Positions 1-9,426 of a stretch of DNA of 64,000 nucleotides are shown piece by piece. Source of the DNA: Roseibium sp. Sym1 (GTDB lineage: Bacteria; Pseudomonadota; Alphaproteobacteria; Rhizobiales; Stappiaceae); the NCBI RefSeq assembly GCF_027359675.1, contig NZ_CP114786.1, positions 3,570,501 through 3,634,500 of the forward strand, written 5' to 3'. Both the position numbers and the translations under genes were made by a program. Below the pieces are notes generated by a model that made no database searches, was not told the DNA's origin, and saw only the letters and a list, made by a program, of their open reading frames with translations. How positions within the stretch are numbered: the stretch's first letter is position 1; the number at the start of each line of letters is the position of its first letter.

Positions 1-389
1 TCGATAATCCTTCCTTGGTGCTAAGGCACTTGGGTTCCTTTCTTCGGGTTGATGTCGGTTGGAGGTTGAGGGATCCGGCTACTCCCATGGAGCCGCCGGG
101 GCGAAAAATCAAAATCTTTGAGACCTGAAGAGAGCACGAGGTCTCCCGTCGGACCTTGGGCCAGAGGGACTGGCGGCGAAAGGGCGAGGCGCGCCCGATC
201 GAAATCAGGCGGTTCCGGCGCAATCGCGGCGCAGCCTTCACCGAAGGCCGGGCGAGGCGGCCTGGCATCCATGAGAGAGACGCGCCAAAGCGATATCCCC
301 ACTCATTTCCGCAAGCACTCTTCAGGGCCCGCATTTGAGACAGCTTGGAAAGCTGCTGGCGTATCAGGCCAGTCCGGGTGTTAACCGGG
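1..389. other. Start of window, no recognised gene
   Basis: Open frames exist on both strands here, but none has a convincing start with a ribosome binding site or a recognisable family. I see no promoter or repeat that I can support. Confidence 0.4.
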
Positions 390-462
390 AGGTGGAACGG
401 GAGTCGAACCCGCGACCGTCGGATTAAATGTCCGATGCTCTATCCAACTGAGCTATCCGTGG
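390..462 (-). pseudogene. Degenerate tRNA-Lys-like sequence
   Basis: Read on the minus strand, the sequence has a D arm (GCTC...GAGC), a five-pair anticodon stem (TCGGA/TCCGA) and a T arm with GGTTCGA. The seven-base anticodon loop CATTTAA would place UUU (Lys) in the anticodon, but position 33 is A instead of the near-universal U. The two halves of the acceptor stem do not pair beyond about three bases. The 5' end overlaps the CCA end of the tRNA-like sequence at 460-535. It is most simply a decayed or recombined tRNA-Lys copy. Confidence 0.45.
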
Positions 463-535
463 AGCACATCACAGGAGTCGAACCTGTTGCCTCCGGGCTA
501 CAGTGCCCGGCGTTCAACCGTTGAACTTCATGCGC
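460..535 (-). tRNA. tRNA-like gene with an 8-nt anticodon loop
   Basis: A 76-nt cloverleaf can be drawn on the minus strand. The acceptor stem has six of seven pairs (mismatch at 7/66). There is a 4-bp D stem with a GG-containing loop, a 5-bp T stem with the TTCGACT loop, a five-base variable loop and an encoded CCA. The anticodon arm is CCGGG/CCCGG around an eight-base loop (CACTGTAG) with no U at the normal position 33, so I cannot assign an amino acid. It may be a phage-type or frameshifting tRNA, or a non-functional relic. Confidence 0.4.
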
Positions 536-988
536 GACAGTCCGATCTTCCGAGGCAGCATGCGGACATGAAGCGGCAGGGCCGGATCATGCGGGTGGCG
601 AAAATGGCCGACCATCAATGTCTGCTCCGGTGAGGTGACCGGTGAAGAGGTGATAACGCCAAACCGGGGGTGCTTGCAACTGGCAATTTAGCGATAGAAC
701 TAAAATGGTGCTTTTGAGTAACAGTGTGTTGCAGTTTGGAAACTTTAAAGGCGATGGCAGGGCCGGGCAAAGGTTTCGTGGCCTTGGTGCGGGGACGTCA
801 ATCAGGCTGGTGAGATGTCTGAAGGAGGACGATCAGGGGCTGGGCGGAGATCCGGCTGACGGGAGTCCGTCTGTTTTTGAAGCGGTTTCGGTGAAGAACC
901 GTAAACCGCAATCCTCTCTCCCTCTTGCGCAAGGTTCGGCTCACAGGCACACTCGCCGCCAAATTGCAGCTTGCCGCAGCGAGGATCC
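536..988. other. Intergenic stretch, nothing recognised
   Basis: About 450 bp between the tRNA-like pair and the SnoaL-like gene. It contains only unsupported open frames. No hairpin terminator or clear promoter was seen. Confidence 0.4.
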
Positions 989-1429
989 ATGCCCAACAAG
1001 CAGTCCCGGTTTCTGATCGATACCTATTTCGCAGCCTTCAATGCTGGCGACACCAAGAAGATGGAAAGCCTGGTGGCCGACGATCTGATCCATGATGTCA
1101 ACCAGGGCGAACGGCGTGTCGGCAAGGACAAGTTCTGGTCCTTCAACGTCCACATGACCCGCTGCTACAAGGAGCGGCTCACCGATATCGAGTTGTTCGT
1201 CAACGAGGACGGCACGCGGGCGGCAGCCGAGTTTGTCGTCAACGGCAGCTATATCGACACCGATACGGGCCTGCCGGAAGCCCGGGGCCAGACCTACAAG
1301 CTACCGGCCGGCAGCTTCTTCGAGATCCGCGATGGCAAGATCGCCCGCATCACCACCTATTACAATCTTCAGAACTGGATCGACCAGGTGAAGGAAGGAA
1401 GTGGCGAGAAAATGCCCGAAGAGGCCTGA
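989..1429 (+). CDS. SnoaL-like / ketosteroid-isomerase-related protein
   Basis: A 146-residue cytoplasmic protein. The ATG at 989 is preceded by GAGG at 981-984, so it is preferred over the in-frame upstream start near 971. The opening pattern (an N-terminal helix with YFAAFNAGD, then DDLIHDVN and a C-terminal strand with F-E-I-R-DGKIARITTYYN) is the cone-shaped alpha+beta fold of the NTF2/SnoaL superfamily. Members include ketosteroid isomerases and small-molecule cyclases, but many have no known substrate. It stands alone and is followed by an intrinsic terminator at 1488-1512. The fold call is fairly safe; no reaction can be assigned. Confidence 0.7.
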   Translation: MPNKQSRFLIDTYFAAFNAGDTKKMESLVADDLIHDVNQGERRVGKDKFWSFNVHMTRCYKERLTDIELFVNEDGTRAAAEFVVNGSYIDTDTGLPEARGQTYKLPAGSFFEIRDGKIARITTYYNLQNWIDQVKEGSGEKMPEEA

Positions 1430-1487
1430 GCGCACCTTCCTTGCGCGGGTCGCCGAAGCTGTTCGATCCCTTAGCGTTTCATCAAGG

Positions 1488-1514
1488 CCCCGTGCGAAAG
1501 CGCGGGGTTTTTTG
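1488..1514 (+). terminator. Rho-independent terminator after the SnoaL-like gene
   Basis: CCCCG-TGC, a GAAA tetraloop and GCG-CGGGG form a stem of about eight pairs, followed directly by six T residues on the plus strand. Confidence 0.85.
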
Positions 1515-1588
1515 TTGCCGGAAAGGCAGCCGAGCTAGCCTGGGCTGTCGGCTTTCGGGTTGCACACGCATCTGTGAAGCCGATGGTG

Positions 1589-1618
1589 TTGACGATAAAT
1601 ATTAGACCGGTCTATTTT
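1589..1618 (+). promoter_or_regulatory. Promoter with perfect TetR-type palindrome
   Basis: TTGACG (1589-1594) and TATTTT (1613-1618) are spaced like -35 and -10 boxes. The perfect 12-bp palindrome TAGACCGGTCTA (1603-1614) lies in the spacer and touches the -10 box. A repressor bound there would block this promoter, which suggests autorepression of the TetR-SDR-SDR operon. Confidence 0.6.
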
Positions 1619-1796
1619 TAATTTGAGGCAGAGGAAGGGACTTGGGCCGGCTGGTGGCGGCCCCTTCCCGGGACCACCGGAAAGAACGGCCGGACCGAGA
1701 GCTGCATGCACGCAAAAAAGGCGGGGCCGCGAGCCGCTTGTATGCAAGCGGGCGGTGCCGCTGCGGGGGTTGGATTTGGCAGAGAGGGTGAGAGGA

Positions 1797-2399
1797 ATGG
1801 CGCGCATTCGCAACGATGCTGCCTACGAGGCGGCAAGAGACCGCCTTCTGGAGGCGGGCATGACCCTGATCCGGCGAAACAGCTTCGACGGGATCGGCAT
1901 CAATGACGTGCTGAAGGAATGCGGCGTGCCGAAAGGGTCGTTCTACCACTACTTCGACACCAAGGAAGACTTCGGGATCGCGGTTGCGCAGCACTATCAC
2001 GAGCAGCAACTCGCCTTTGCCCGGGATTGTTTTTCCGATACCTCCCTCGATCCGCTCGACCGGTTGAAGGCCTTTTTTGAAGGGGCCCGCGCAATGATGA
2101 GGGAGCGCGGTTACGCACAAGGCTGCCTGATGTGCAACCTGTCGACCGAACTTGCCGGCGGCCGGCCCGCCTTCCAGGCCGAACTTGACCGCCACTGGCA
2201 GAATCTCACCCGGGAACTGTGCTCGTGCCTGCGGCAGGCCGATCTGTCGCGGATCGGGCTGGGGCATCTTTCTCACGAGGAGGCTGCCGACTGGCTGATG
2301 AATTCGTGGAGCGGCGCGCTGACCAGAATGAAGGCCAGCCGCAGCGACGAACCCCTGGCGCTGTTTATGCGCACAATCTTCAAGAACGAAGGAAGTTGA
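1797..2399 (+). CDS. TetR-family regulator, NemR-like
   Basis: A 200-residue DNA-binding repressor. The start at 1797 has GAGAGG just upstream and gives the usual TetR N-terminus; the longer open frame from 1623 would run back through an untypical, low-complexity leader. The helix-turn-helix is clear, with GINDVLKECGV and the recognition-helix signature PKGSFYHYF. The C-terminal half contains GCLMCNLSTE, which lines up with the reactive-cysteine region of E. coli NemR, a sensor of electrophiles and bleach. Further cysteines sit at ARDCF and LCSCL. The gene is followed two bases later by an SDR gene, and the palindrome at 1603-1614 is its likely operator. The NemR-like sensing role is an inference from this local similarity. 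Confidence 0.8.
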   Translation: MARIRNDAAYEAARDRLLEAGMTLIRRNSFDGIGINDVLKECGVPKGSFYHYFDTKEDFGIAVAQHYHEQQLAFARDCFSDTSLDPLDRLKAFFEGARAMMRERGYAQGCLMCNLSTELAGGRPAFQAELDRHWQNLTRELCSCLRQADLSRIGLGHLSHEEAADWLMNSWSGALTRMKASRSDEPLALFMRTIFKNEGS

Positions 2400-2401
2400 G
2401 T

Positions 2402-3283
2402 ATGGAGTCTTCCAAAACCGTCCTGATCACCGGTGCGAGCCGGGGCATCGGCCTGTTGACCGCCAAGGAGCTGATCGATCGGGGACACACGGTCTTCGCG
2501 GGCATGCGCGACCTTGATACACGCAATCGCGCGGCTGCCGAGGCGCTTGCCGCACATGCGGCTTCCCGGCCGGGGACGGTCCTGCCCGTGGAGCTTGATG
2601 TGACCGATGACGCCAGCGTTCTAGGGGCCGTTGCGCGGATCGAGGCGCAGCGTCCGATCGATGTCCTTGTCAACAATGCGGGGGTCATGCCGGTCGGCCT
2701 CACGGAAGGGTTCACGCTGGAACAGGCCAGGGACCTGTTCGATGTCAATGTCTATGGCATCATGCGCATGAACCGGGCGGTTCTTCCGGCGATGAGGCAG
2801 CGCAAGACCGGACTGGTGATCAGCCTGAGTTCGGCGGCCGGCCGTTTCGGCATGCCGTATTTCGGTCTCTATTGTTCCAGCAAATGGGCGATGGAAGCCT
2901 ATTGCGAGGCACTGCACTACGAACTGGAGCCATTCGGCATTGAATCGGTTCTGGTCGAACCGAGCGGGCACGGCACCGAGCTTGTGGCAACCGCGCCGGC
3001 ACCGGCCGACGCGGAGACCGTCGGGCAGTACGGCGATCTCTCCCGGGGGCGTGACAGGCTGCTCGGCATGTTCCAGGGCATGTTCGAACAGGGTGAAAAG
3101 CTCACGGACGCCAACAATGTCGCGGTGGCGGTCGCCAGCCTCGTCGAGATGGCGGCGCCGCGGCCGATCCGTACGCAGGTCGGTCACGACATGGGGGTAA
3201 GCGCGGTCAACGAGGCCGTCGCGCCGATCCAGGCCCAGCTGATGACCATGCTGAAACCCGTTTATACAGGAGCTGCAACATGA
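2402..3283 (+). CDS. Short-chain dehydrogenase/reductase (SDR)
   Basis: A 293-residue cytosolic NAD(P)-dependent oxidoreductase with every classical SDR element: TGASRGIG cofactor loop (residues 10-17), NNAG (91-94), catalytic Ser about 143-144, Tyr157 and Lys161 (YCSSK). The ATG lies two bases after the TetR stop, so the two are co-transcribed and probably translationally coupled. Its stop overlaps the next SDR start. The regulator type suggests a role in reducing reactive carbonyls or electrophiles, but the substrate is unknown. Confidence 0.85.
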   Translation: MESSKTVLITGASRGIGLLTAKELIDRGHTVFAGMRDLDTRNRAAAEALAAHAASRPGTVLPVELDVTDDASVLGAVARIEAQRPIDVLVNNAGVMPVGLTEGFTLEQARDLFDVNVYGIMRMNRAVLPAMRQRKTGLVISLSSAAGRFGMPYFGLYCSSKWAMEAYCEALHYELEPFGIESVLVEPSGHGTELVATAPAPADAETVGQYGDLSRGRDRLLGMFQGMFEQGEKLTDANNVAVAVASLVEMAAPRPIRTQVGHDMGVSAVNEAVAPIQAQLMTMLKPVYTGAAT

Positions 3284-3969
3284 CAAGGAACGCTCTCATC
3301 GTCGGCGCGGGGGCGGGGCTCAGTGCCTCGCTGGCGCGGCTTTTTGCCGGCAATGGCTACGACGTTGCATTGGCGGCGCGCGATCCCGGCAAGCTGGCCG
3401 ACCTGTGCGCGGAAACTGGTGCGAAGGCGCATGCCTGCGATGCTTCGGAGACGGATAGTGTCGCGGCCTTGTTCGAGGCTCTCGACAAGGACGGGGCGAC
3501 GCCGGACCTGGTTGTCTACAATCCGAGCGGCCGCGTGCGCGGGCCGGTTGCCGAGCTGGATCCGGCGGCCGTTCACGCTGCACTCGACGTGACGGCCTTT
3601 GGGGCGTTCCTCGTCGCCCGCGAGGCGGCAAAACGGATGGAACCGAAGGGCGAGGGGACGATGCTCTTTACCGGTGCGTCTGCCGGGATCAAGGGATTTG
3701 CGCAATCGGCTCCGTTCGCCATGGGCAAGTTCGCCCTGCGCGGCCTTTGCCAGTCACTGGCTCGGGAACTGCACCCCAAGGGCATCCACGTGGTGCATTT
3801 CGTCATCGACGGAGCGATCCACAACCCGGCCCGCGGAGCGCCTCATGACGATCCGGAAAAGACCCTGCACCCGGATGCGATTGCCGAAACCTATCTGGCC
3901 ATGGCCAACCAGCACCGCAGCGCCTGGACCAACGAGGTTGAACTCAGGCCGCATGTGGAGCGGTTCTAG
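3280..3969 (+). CDS. Atypical SDR with Phe in place of the catalytic Tyr
   Basis: A 229-residue SDR-fold protein overlapping the previous gene by ATGA. The nucleotide loop is GAGAGLS (residues 9-15). The usual NNAG is replaced by YNPSG (80-84). The catalytic YxxxK reads F146-A-M-G-K150, so the Tyr hydroxyl is missing; Ser134 and Lys150 remain. It may be a non-catalytic partner, use a different mechanism, or belong to a known divergent SDR branch with the FAMGK signature. The TAG stop (3967-3969) lies in the target site of the MITE inserted immediately downstream. Confidence 0.75.
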   Translation: MTRNALIVGAGAGLSASLARLFAGNGYDVALAARDPGKLADLCAETGAKAHACDASETDSVAALFEALDKDGATPDLVVYNPSGRVRGPVAELDPAAVHAALDVTAFGAFLVAREAAKRMEPKGEGTMLFTGASAGIKGFAQSAPFAMGKFALRGLCQSLARELHPKGIHVVHFVIDGAIHNPARGAPHDDPEKTLHPDAIAETYLAMANQHRSAWTNEVELRPHVERF

Positions 3970-4231
3970 GGTCAGGGCCTATTAATTTGATTGAAATGGT
4001 AGGGATGAATTTGTTCGGATACGAGGCGCAAAACTGCAGGAAACCGTCCGGTTTCCAAAGATTTGCAACGACGTTGCCGGGCAAATTCACCCTATCCCGG
4101 ACGGAGGCAAAAACGGCTTCGATCTGCTGCGTCACACCGCTCAACCGGGCAGGAAGCCCGCTTATCGCGCTTTTCCTTGCAGCTCATCGCCGTTTGTTGC
4201 GCCATTTCAATCAAATTAATGAGTCCTGACC
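3970..4231. mobile_element. 262-bp MITE with ~30-bp terminal inverted repeats
   Basis: The left end begins GGTCAGG...TATTAATTTGATTGAAATGG, and the right end is nearly its exact reverse complement (27 of about 30 positions). The flanking tetranucleotides are CTAG (3966-3969) and TTAG (4232-4235), an imperfect YTAG duplication of the kind made by IS5-group transposases. The interior has no credible gene. It is therefore a non-autonomous miniature element, presumably mobilised in trans by a transposase outside this window. Confidence 0.8.
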
Positions 4232-4240
4232 TTAGGCCCG

Positions 4241-4275
4241 AGTGAAGAAACCCCCGGCACAGGCCGCGCCGGGGG
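4241..4275 (-). terminator. Intrinsic terminator of metK
   Basis: An eight-pair GC hairpin (CCCCCGGC/GCCGGGGG, 4251-4275) followed on the minus strand by TTTCTT, just after the metK stop. Confidence 0.8.
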
Positions 4276-4286
4276 TCATGGTCAGT

Positions 4287-5474
<1,188 letters not shown>

Positions 5475-5526
5475 TGCGCACTCCTTGTTGTTGGGAAGGG
5501 GAAAAGCCGGGTTGTCGGGAAAGGCC

Positions 5527-5554
5527 GGACACCGCCCCGTTCGAGGCGGTGTCC
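5527..5554 (-). promoter_or_regulatory. Strong hairpin between methyltransferase and metK
   Basis: A perfect 10-bp inverted repeat (GGACACCGCC...GGCGGTGTCC) with an eight-base loop in the 91-bp gap. There is no T-run after it on the minus strand. It could be a partial terminator or an mRNA-processing or stability element that adjusts the ratio of the two products. It does not match a SAM riboswitch that I can recognise. Confidence 0.45.
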
Positions 5555-5565
5555 GTTCAAGGGTG

Positions 5566-7260
<1,695 letters not shown>

Positions 7261-7738
7261 GGATTCATTCTCCCTTGTGGTCGGTTTAACCGGCTCGTTA
7301 TGAGCCGAAGAGCGCACGCGCTCATGCACCGCCCAGGTTTAGGGCGGCGTGGTTCGGAACTGTTCAGTTTCAGGCCCGGCGAAATTGTGCAGCGGTGCAC
7401 GGGACGGTGTTCAGACAGCCCTTTGCGCGAAGGGCCGGGTGCCGGACCATTTGGCAAGAGGCGCGCCGCAGCAGCTCATGGTGGCCGCGAATGAACCGGT
7501 CGATTGATCTGTGTCGATCCGGTCCGGCAGACAGGGCGCGCCCATCGGCCATAAGGTGGCGGGACCTTAACAAACGCCTGAGTCATTACAACAGCAGGCA
7601 AGGAGAATGGGTGTTATTTTCGACAGGAAGCGAGTTCAAGTTATTGTTTTGTAAAGTCTAATTTTTTTGCAAAAGTTTTCTGACAGCATGCTGCGGTGCG
7701 GAGTTGCCGACCGGTCGGGCATAAGGTGGTTGTGAGAG
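7261..7738. other. Promoter region of the betaine cassette, no gene seen
   Basis: About 480 bp between the methyltransferase start and the stop of the ArsR gene. The part at 7590-7690 is distinctly AT-rich and probably holds the minus-strand promoter, but I cannot place clear -35/-10 boxes. The open frames here look spurious. Confidence 0.4.
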
Positions 7739-8065
7739 TCAGCATGTGCTACCCGGCTGGCAGCAGGCCCGGACTGTTGCATTGTTGTTGCAGCAGTCCT
7801 CCAGAAGAAACCGGATCAGACCGCCCATCGCCTCGAAATCGACCCGGTACGTAATCTGCCGCGATTGGCGGCTTGACGTTACCAGCCCGGCCTCTGCGAG
7901 GTTTGACAGGTGGAAGGAAGCCCGCGACGGCGTGGCGCCGACATCCGCCGCGATTTCACCGGCCGTCAGACCGTCCGGGCCGGCCACGACGAGCTTCTTG
8001 AGAATCCGCAGACGTGTCTGGCTGGAGATCGCGGACAGCGCCGCCAGGGCATCGGCTTCAGTCAT
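7739..8065 (-). CDS. ArsR-family metalloregulator
   Basis: A 108-residue winged-helix repressor. SSQTRLRILKKL and the recognition helix TPSRASFHLSNLAEAGLV are typical of ArsR/SmtB proteins. The C-terminal tail carries five cysteines (EDCC, RACC and a terminal C), like arsenite- or thiol-sensing members. It is divergent from the DUF6428-like gene, and two identical inverted repeats lie in the shared intergenic region (8066-8085 and 8111-8130), the first starting right at its own start codon. Autorepression and joint control of the divergent gene are expected. The ligand is inferred only from the cysteines. Confidence 0.85.
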   Translation of the reverse strand: MTEADALAALSAISSQTRLRILKKLVVAGPDGLTAGEIAADVGATPSRASFHLSNLAEAGLVTSSRQSRQITYRVDFEAMGGLIRFLLEDCCNNNATVRACCQPGSTC

Positions 8066-8130
8066 ATTTCAAACTTTCTTGAAATGAATTCGGTTTTGTG
8101 TCATCAAGATATTTCAACTAATTTTGAAAT
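8066..8130. promoter_or_regulatory. Twin ArsR operators in the divergent promoter
   Basis: Two copies of ATTTCAA-N6-TTGAAAT, at 8066-8085 and 8111-8130, 45 bp apart centre to centre. Both arms are perfect in both copies. The first abuts the ArsR start codon and the second lies 13 bp before the divergent ATG. Confidence 0.8.
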
Positions 8131-8143
8131 GAAAGGATGGATC

Positions 8144-8626
8144 ATGACCTGCGAAACCCTGCTGGAAACCCTTGAAGACCTGCCGGGCGAAGCGCCCCTG
8201 GTATTTTCGACCGACCAGGGCGATATCGGCGACGGCTATCATGTCACCGAGCTCAAGCTCGCGCACGTGACCGGGATCGATTGTGGTGCGCGCCTGTCCA
8301 ACTGGACGGAGGCAACGCTGCAGCTGCTGGATGGCGAGGGCGGCGGACACATGCAGGCCGGCAAGTTCGCGGCAATCCTGAAACAGAGCATGGCCAGGGT
8401 AACAGGCCTGGGCAGTGTTCCGTTGCAGGTCGAGTTCGATCACGGCAACAGGGGCAAGCGGATCTACCAGCTCGCGACGCCGGAACTGCGGGACGGCCGG
8501 ATCGTCGTCGCACTGCGCAACACCCGTGCGCATTGCAAGCCCGCGCTGGACATGGCGATGGCGAGCGGCACGTCTGCCGGCTGCTGCGGGGCGAACGCGG
8601 CGGCAGCTTCAGGATGCTGCCAATAA
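8144..8626 (+). CDS. DUF6428-like protein with cysteine-rich tail
   Basis: A 160-residue cytosolic protein with AAAGGA ahead of the ATG. The body (GDGYHVTELKLAHVTGIDCG, then WTEATLQLLDG) resembles DUF6428 proteins, which are often found next to ArsR genes; no biochemical role is established as far as I know. The last 20 residues hold two CC pairs (AGCCG and SGCCQ), a possible soft-metal or arsenite binding tail matching the cysteines of its divergent regulator. The twin operators immediately upstream imply induction by the ArsR ligand. The family call is from memory of the pattern. Confidence 0.6.
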   Translation: MTCETLLETLEDLPGEAPLVFSTDQGDIGDGYHVTELKLAHVTGIDCGARLSNWTEATLQLLDGEGGGHMQAGKFAAILKQSMARVTGLGSVPLQVEFDHGNRGKRIYQLATPELRDGRIVVALRNTRAHCKPALDMAMASGTSAGCCGANAAAASGCCQ

Positions 8627-8654
8627 GGCGGGCCGGGACTTTGCAGGGCCAGCG

Positions 8655-8681
8655 GCGAACTCACTTTTCTGGTGAGTTCGC
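8655..8681. terminator. Hairpin between convergent genes
   Basis: A perfect 10-bp stem (GCGAACTCAC/GTGAGTTCGC) with a seven-base loop, between the DUF6428-like gene and the MarR-like gene. It lacks a long T-run on either side, so it is a weak or Rho-assisted bidirectional terminator at best. Confidence 0.55.
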
Positions 8682-9101
8682 TTACCGCACCAACTTGTCC
8701 ACGAGACCGATGACTTCATCGATTGCGTTGTCGATGACCGGACGGCCGTCCTCGTATTCGTAGCGGGCTCCCAGATATTTCTGTGGCGTGCCATAGACGA
8801 ACTTCCGGCCGCGCCTGGTTTTCTCGATCAAACCCATCCGGACCAGCTTCGCCAGTTTTCGCGTGGCAGAAGTCATTGAAATCCCGACGTTTCTCGCGAC
8901 ATATTCCAGGTCGCATTCCTCGGATTTGTAGTCGGCGAGATACACCGCCTCGCGCACCAGCATTTCGTCGAGCGTCAGGCCCGGAGAGATATCCATCAGG
9001 ATCCTGGTGATGGTCGCGTGCAAATGGATCAACAGTCTGGCGCGCAGCAGCCGGCGCTCGTCAACCTCGTTGGGCGTGTGCACCTTGACAGGTTTGCGCA
9101 T
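8682..9101 (-). CDS. MarR/winged-helix regulator
   Basis: A 139-residue DNA-binding protein. The ATG at 9101 is preceded by AGGGGG, which favours it over the frame start at 9200. The middle holds a winged helix: LTLDEMLVREAVYLADY, then VARNVGISMTSATRKLAKLVRMGLIEK and a basic wing (TRRGRKFVYG). The layout is that of short MarR-like proteins. No divergent target lies close by: 325 bp separate its start from the end of the convergent dehydratase gene. The effector and targets are unknown. Confidence 0.65.
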   Translation of the reverse strand: MRKPVKVHTPNEVDERRLLRARLLIHLHATITRILMDISPGLTLDEMLVREAVYLADYKSEECDLEYVARNVGISMTSATRKLAKLVRMGLIEKTRRGRKFVYGTPQKYLGARYEYEDGRPVIDNAIDEVIGLVDKLVR

Positions 9102-9348
9102 GTTGTCCCCCTGGATACTCCCCGGTTTGGCGAGTTGAAATCCTACAGGCTTTTTTTGCGCTTGCGAATTCGTCTGCAGGAGGTATTTCGGGCGCCGCAC
9201 ATCCGGAGACGCGGCACCGAACGCGTACCTTGCCGGGGCCAGGGCTCCTGGTTCTTACAGGCGGGACGTGGCCGCTCTCCCACCTTATTTCCGTTGCTTG
9301 ACTGAACCGGCAAAGCCCACCGCTTGCCGGCGAGAGCTCCGGAAATGC

Positions 9349-9416
9349 GCCCGGTACGAACACGGCCGACGGTTGCGGGTAACCGCATGACCGTGTTTCG
9401 TACCGGGCCGCTTTTT
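9349..9416 (+). terminator. Long nested hairpin with T-run
   Basis: GCCCGGTACGAACACGG (9349-9365) pairs with CCGTGTTTCGTACCGGGC (9391-9408) with one bulge. A second small stem (CGGTT/AACCG) lies inside the loop, and TTTTTT follows on the plus strand. It sits just past the end of the minus-strand dehydratase gene, so its T-run faces the wrong way for that gene. It may act in both directions as a structural stop. Confidence 0.55.
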
Positions 9417-9426
9417 TCAAAGCATA

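Noticed and set aside
21..384. Overlapping open frames on both strands at the window start
   Set aside because: No ribosome binding site, no family pattern, and compositions expected from GC-rich non-coding sequence.
5475..5565. Possible SAM riboswitch before metK
   Set aside because: The only structure is a simple hairpin; I see no pseudoknot or conserved core of SAM-II/SAM-V or SAM-I types.
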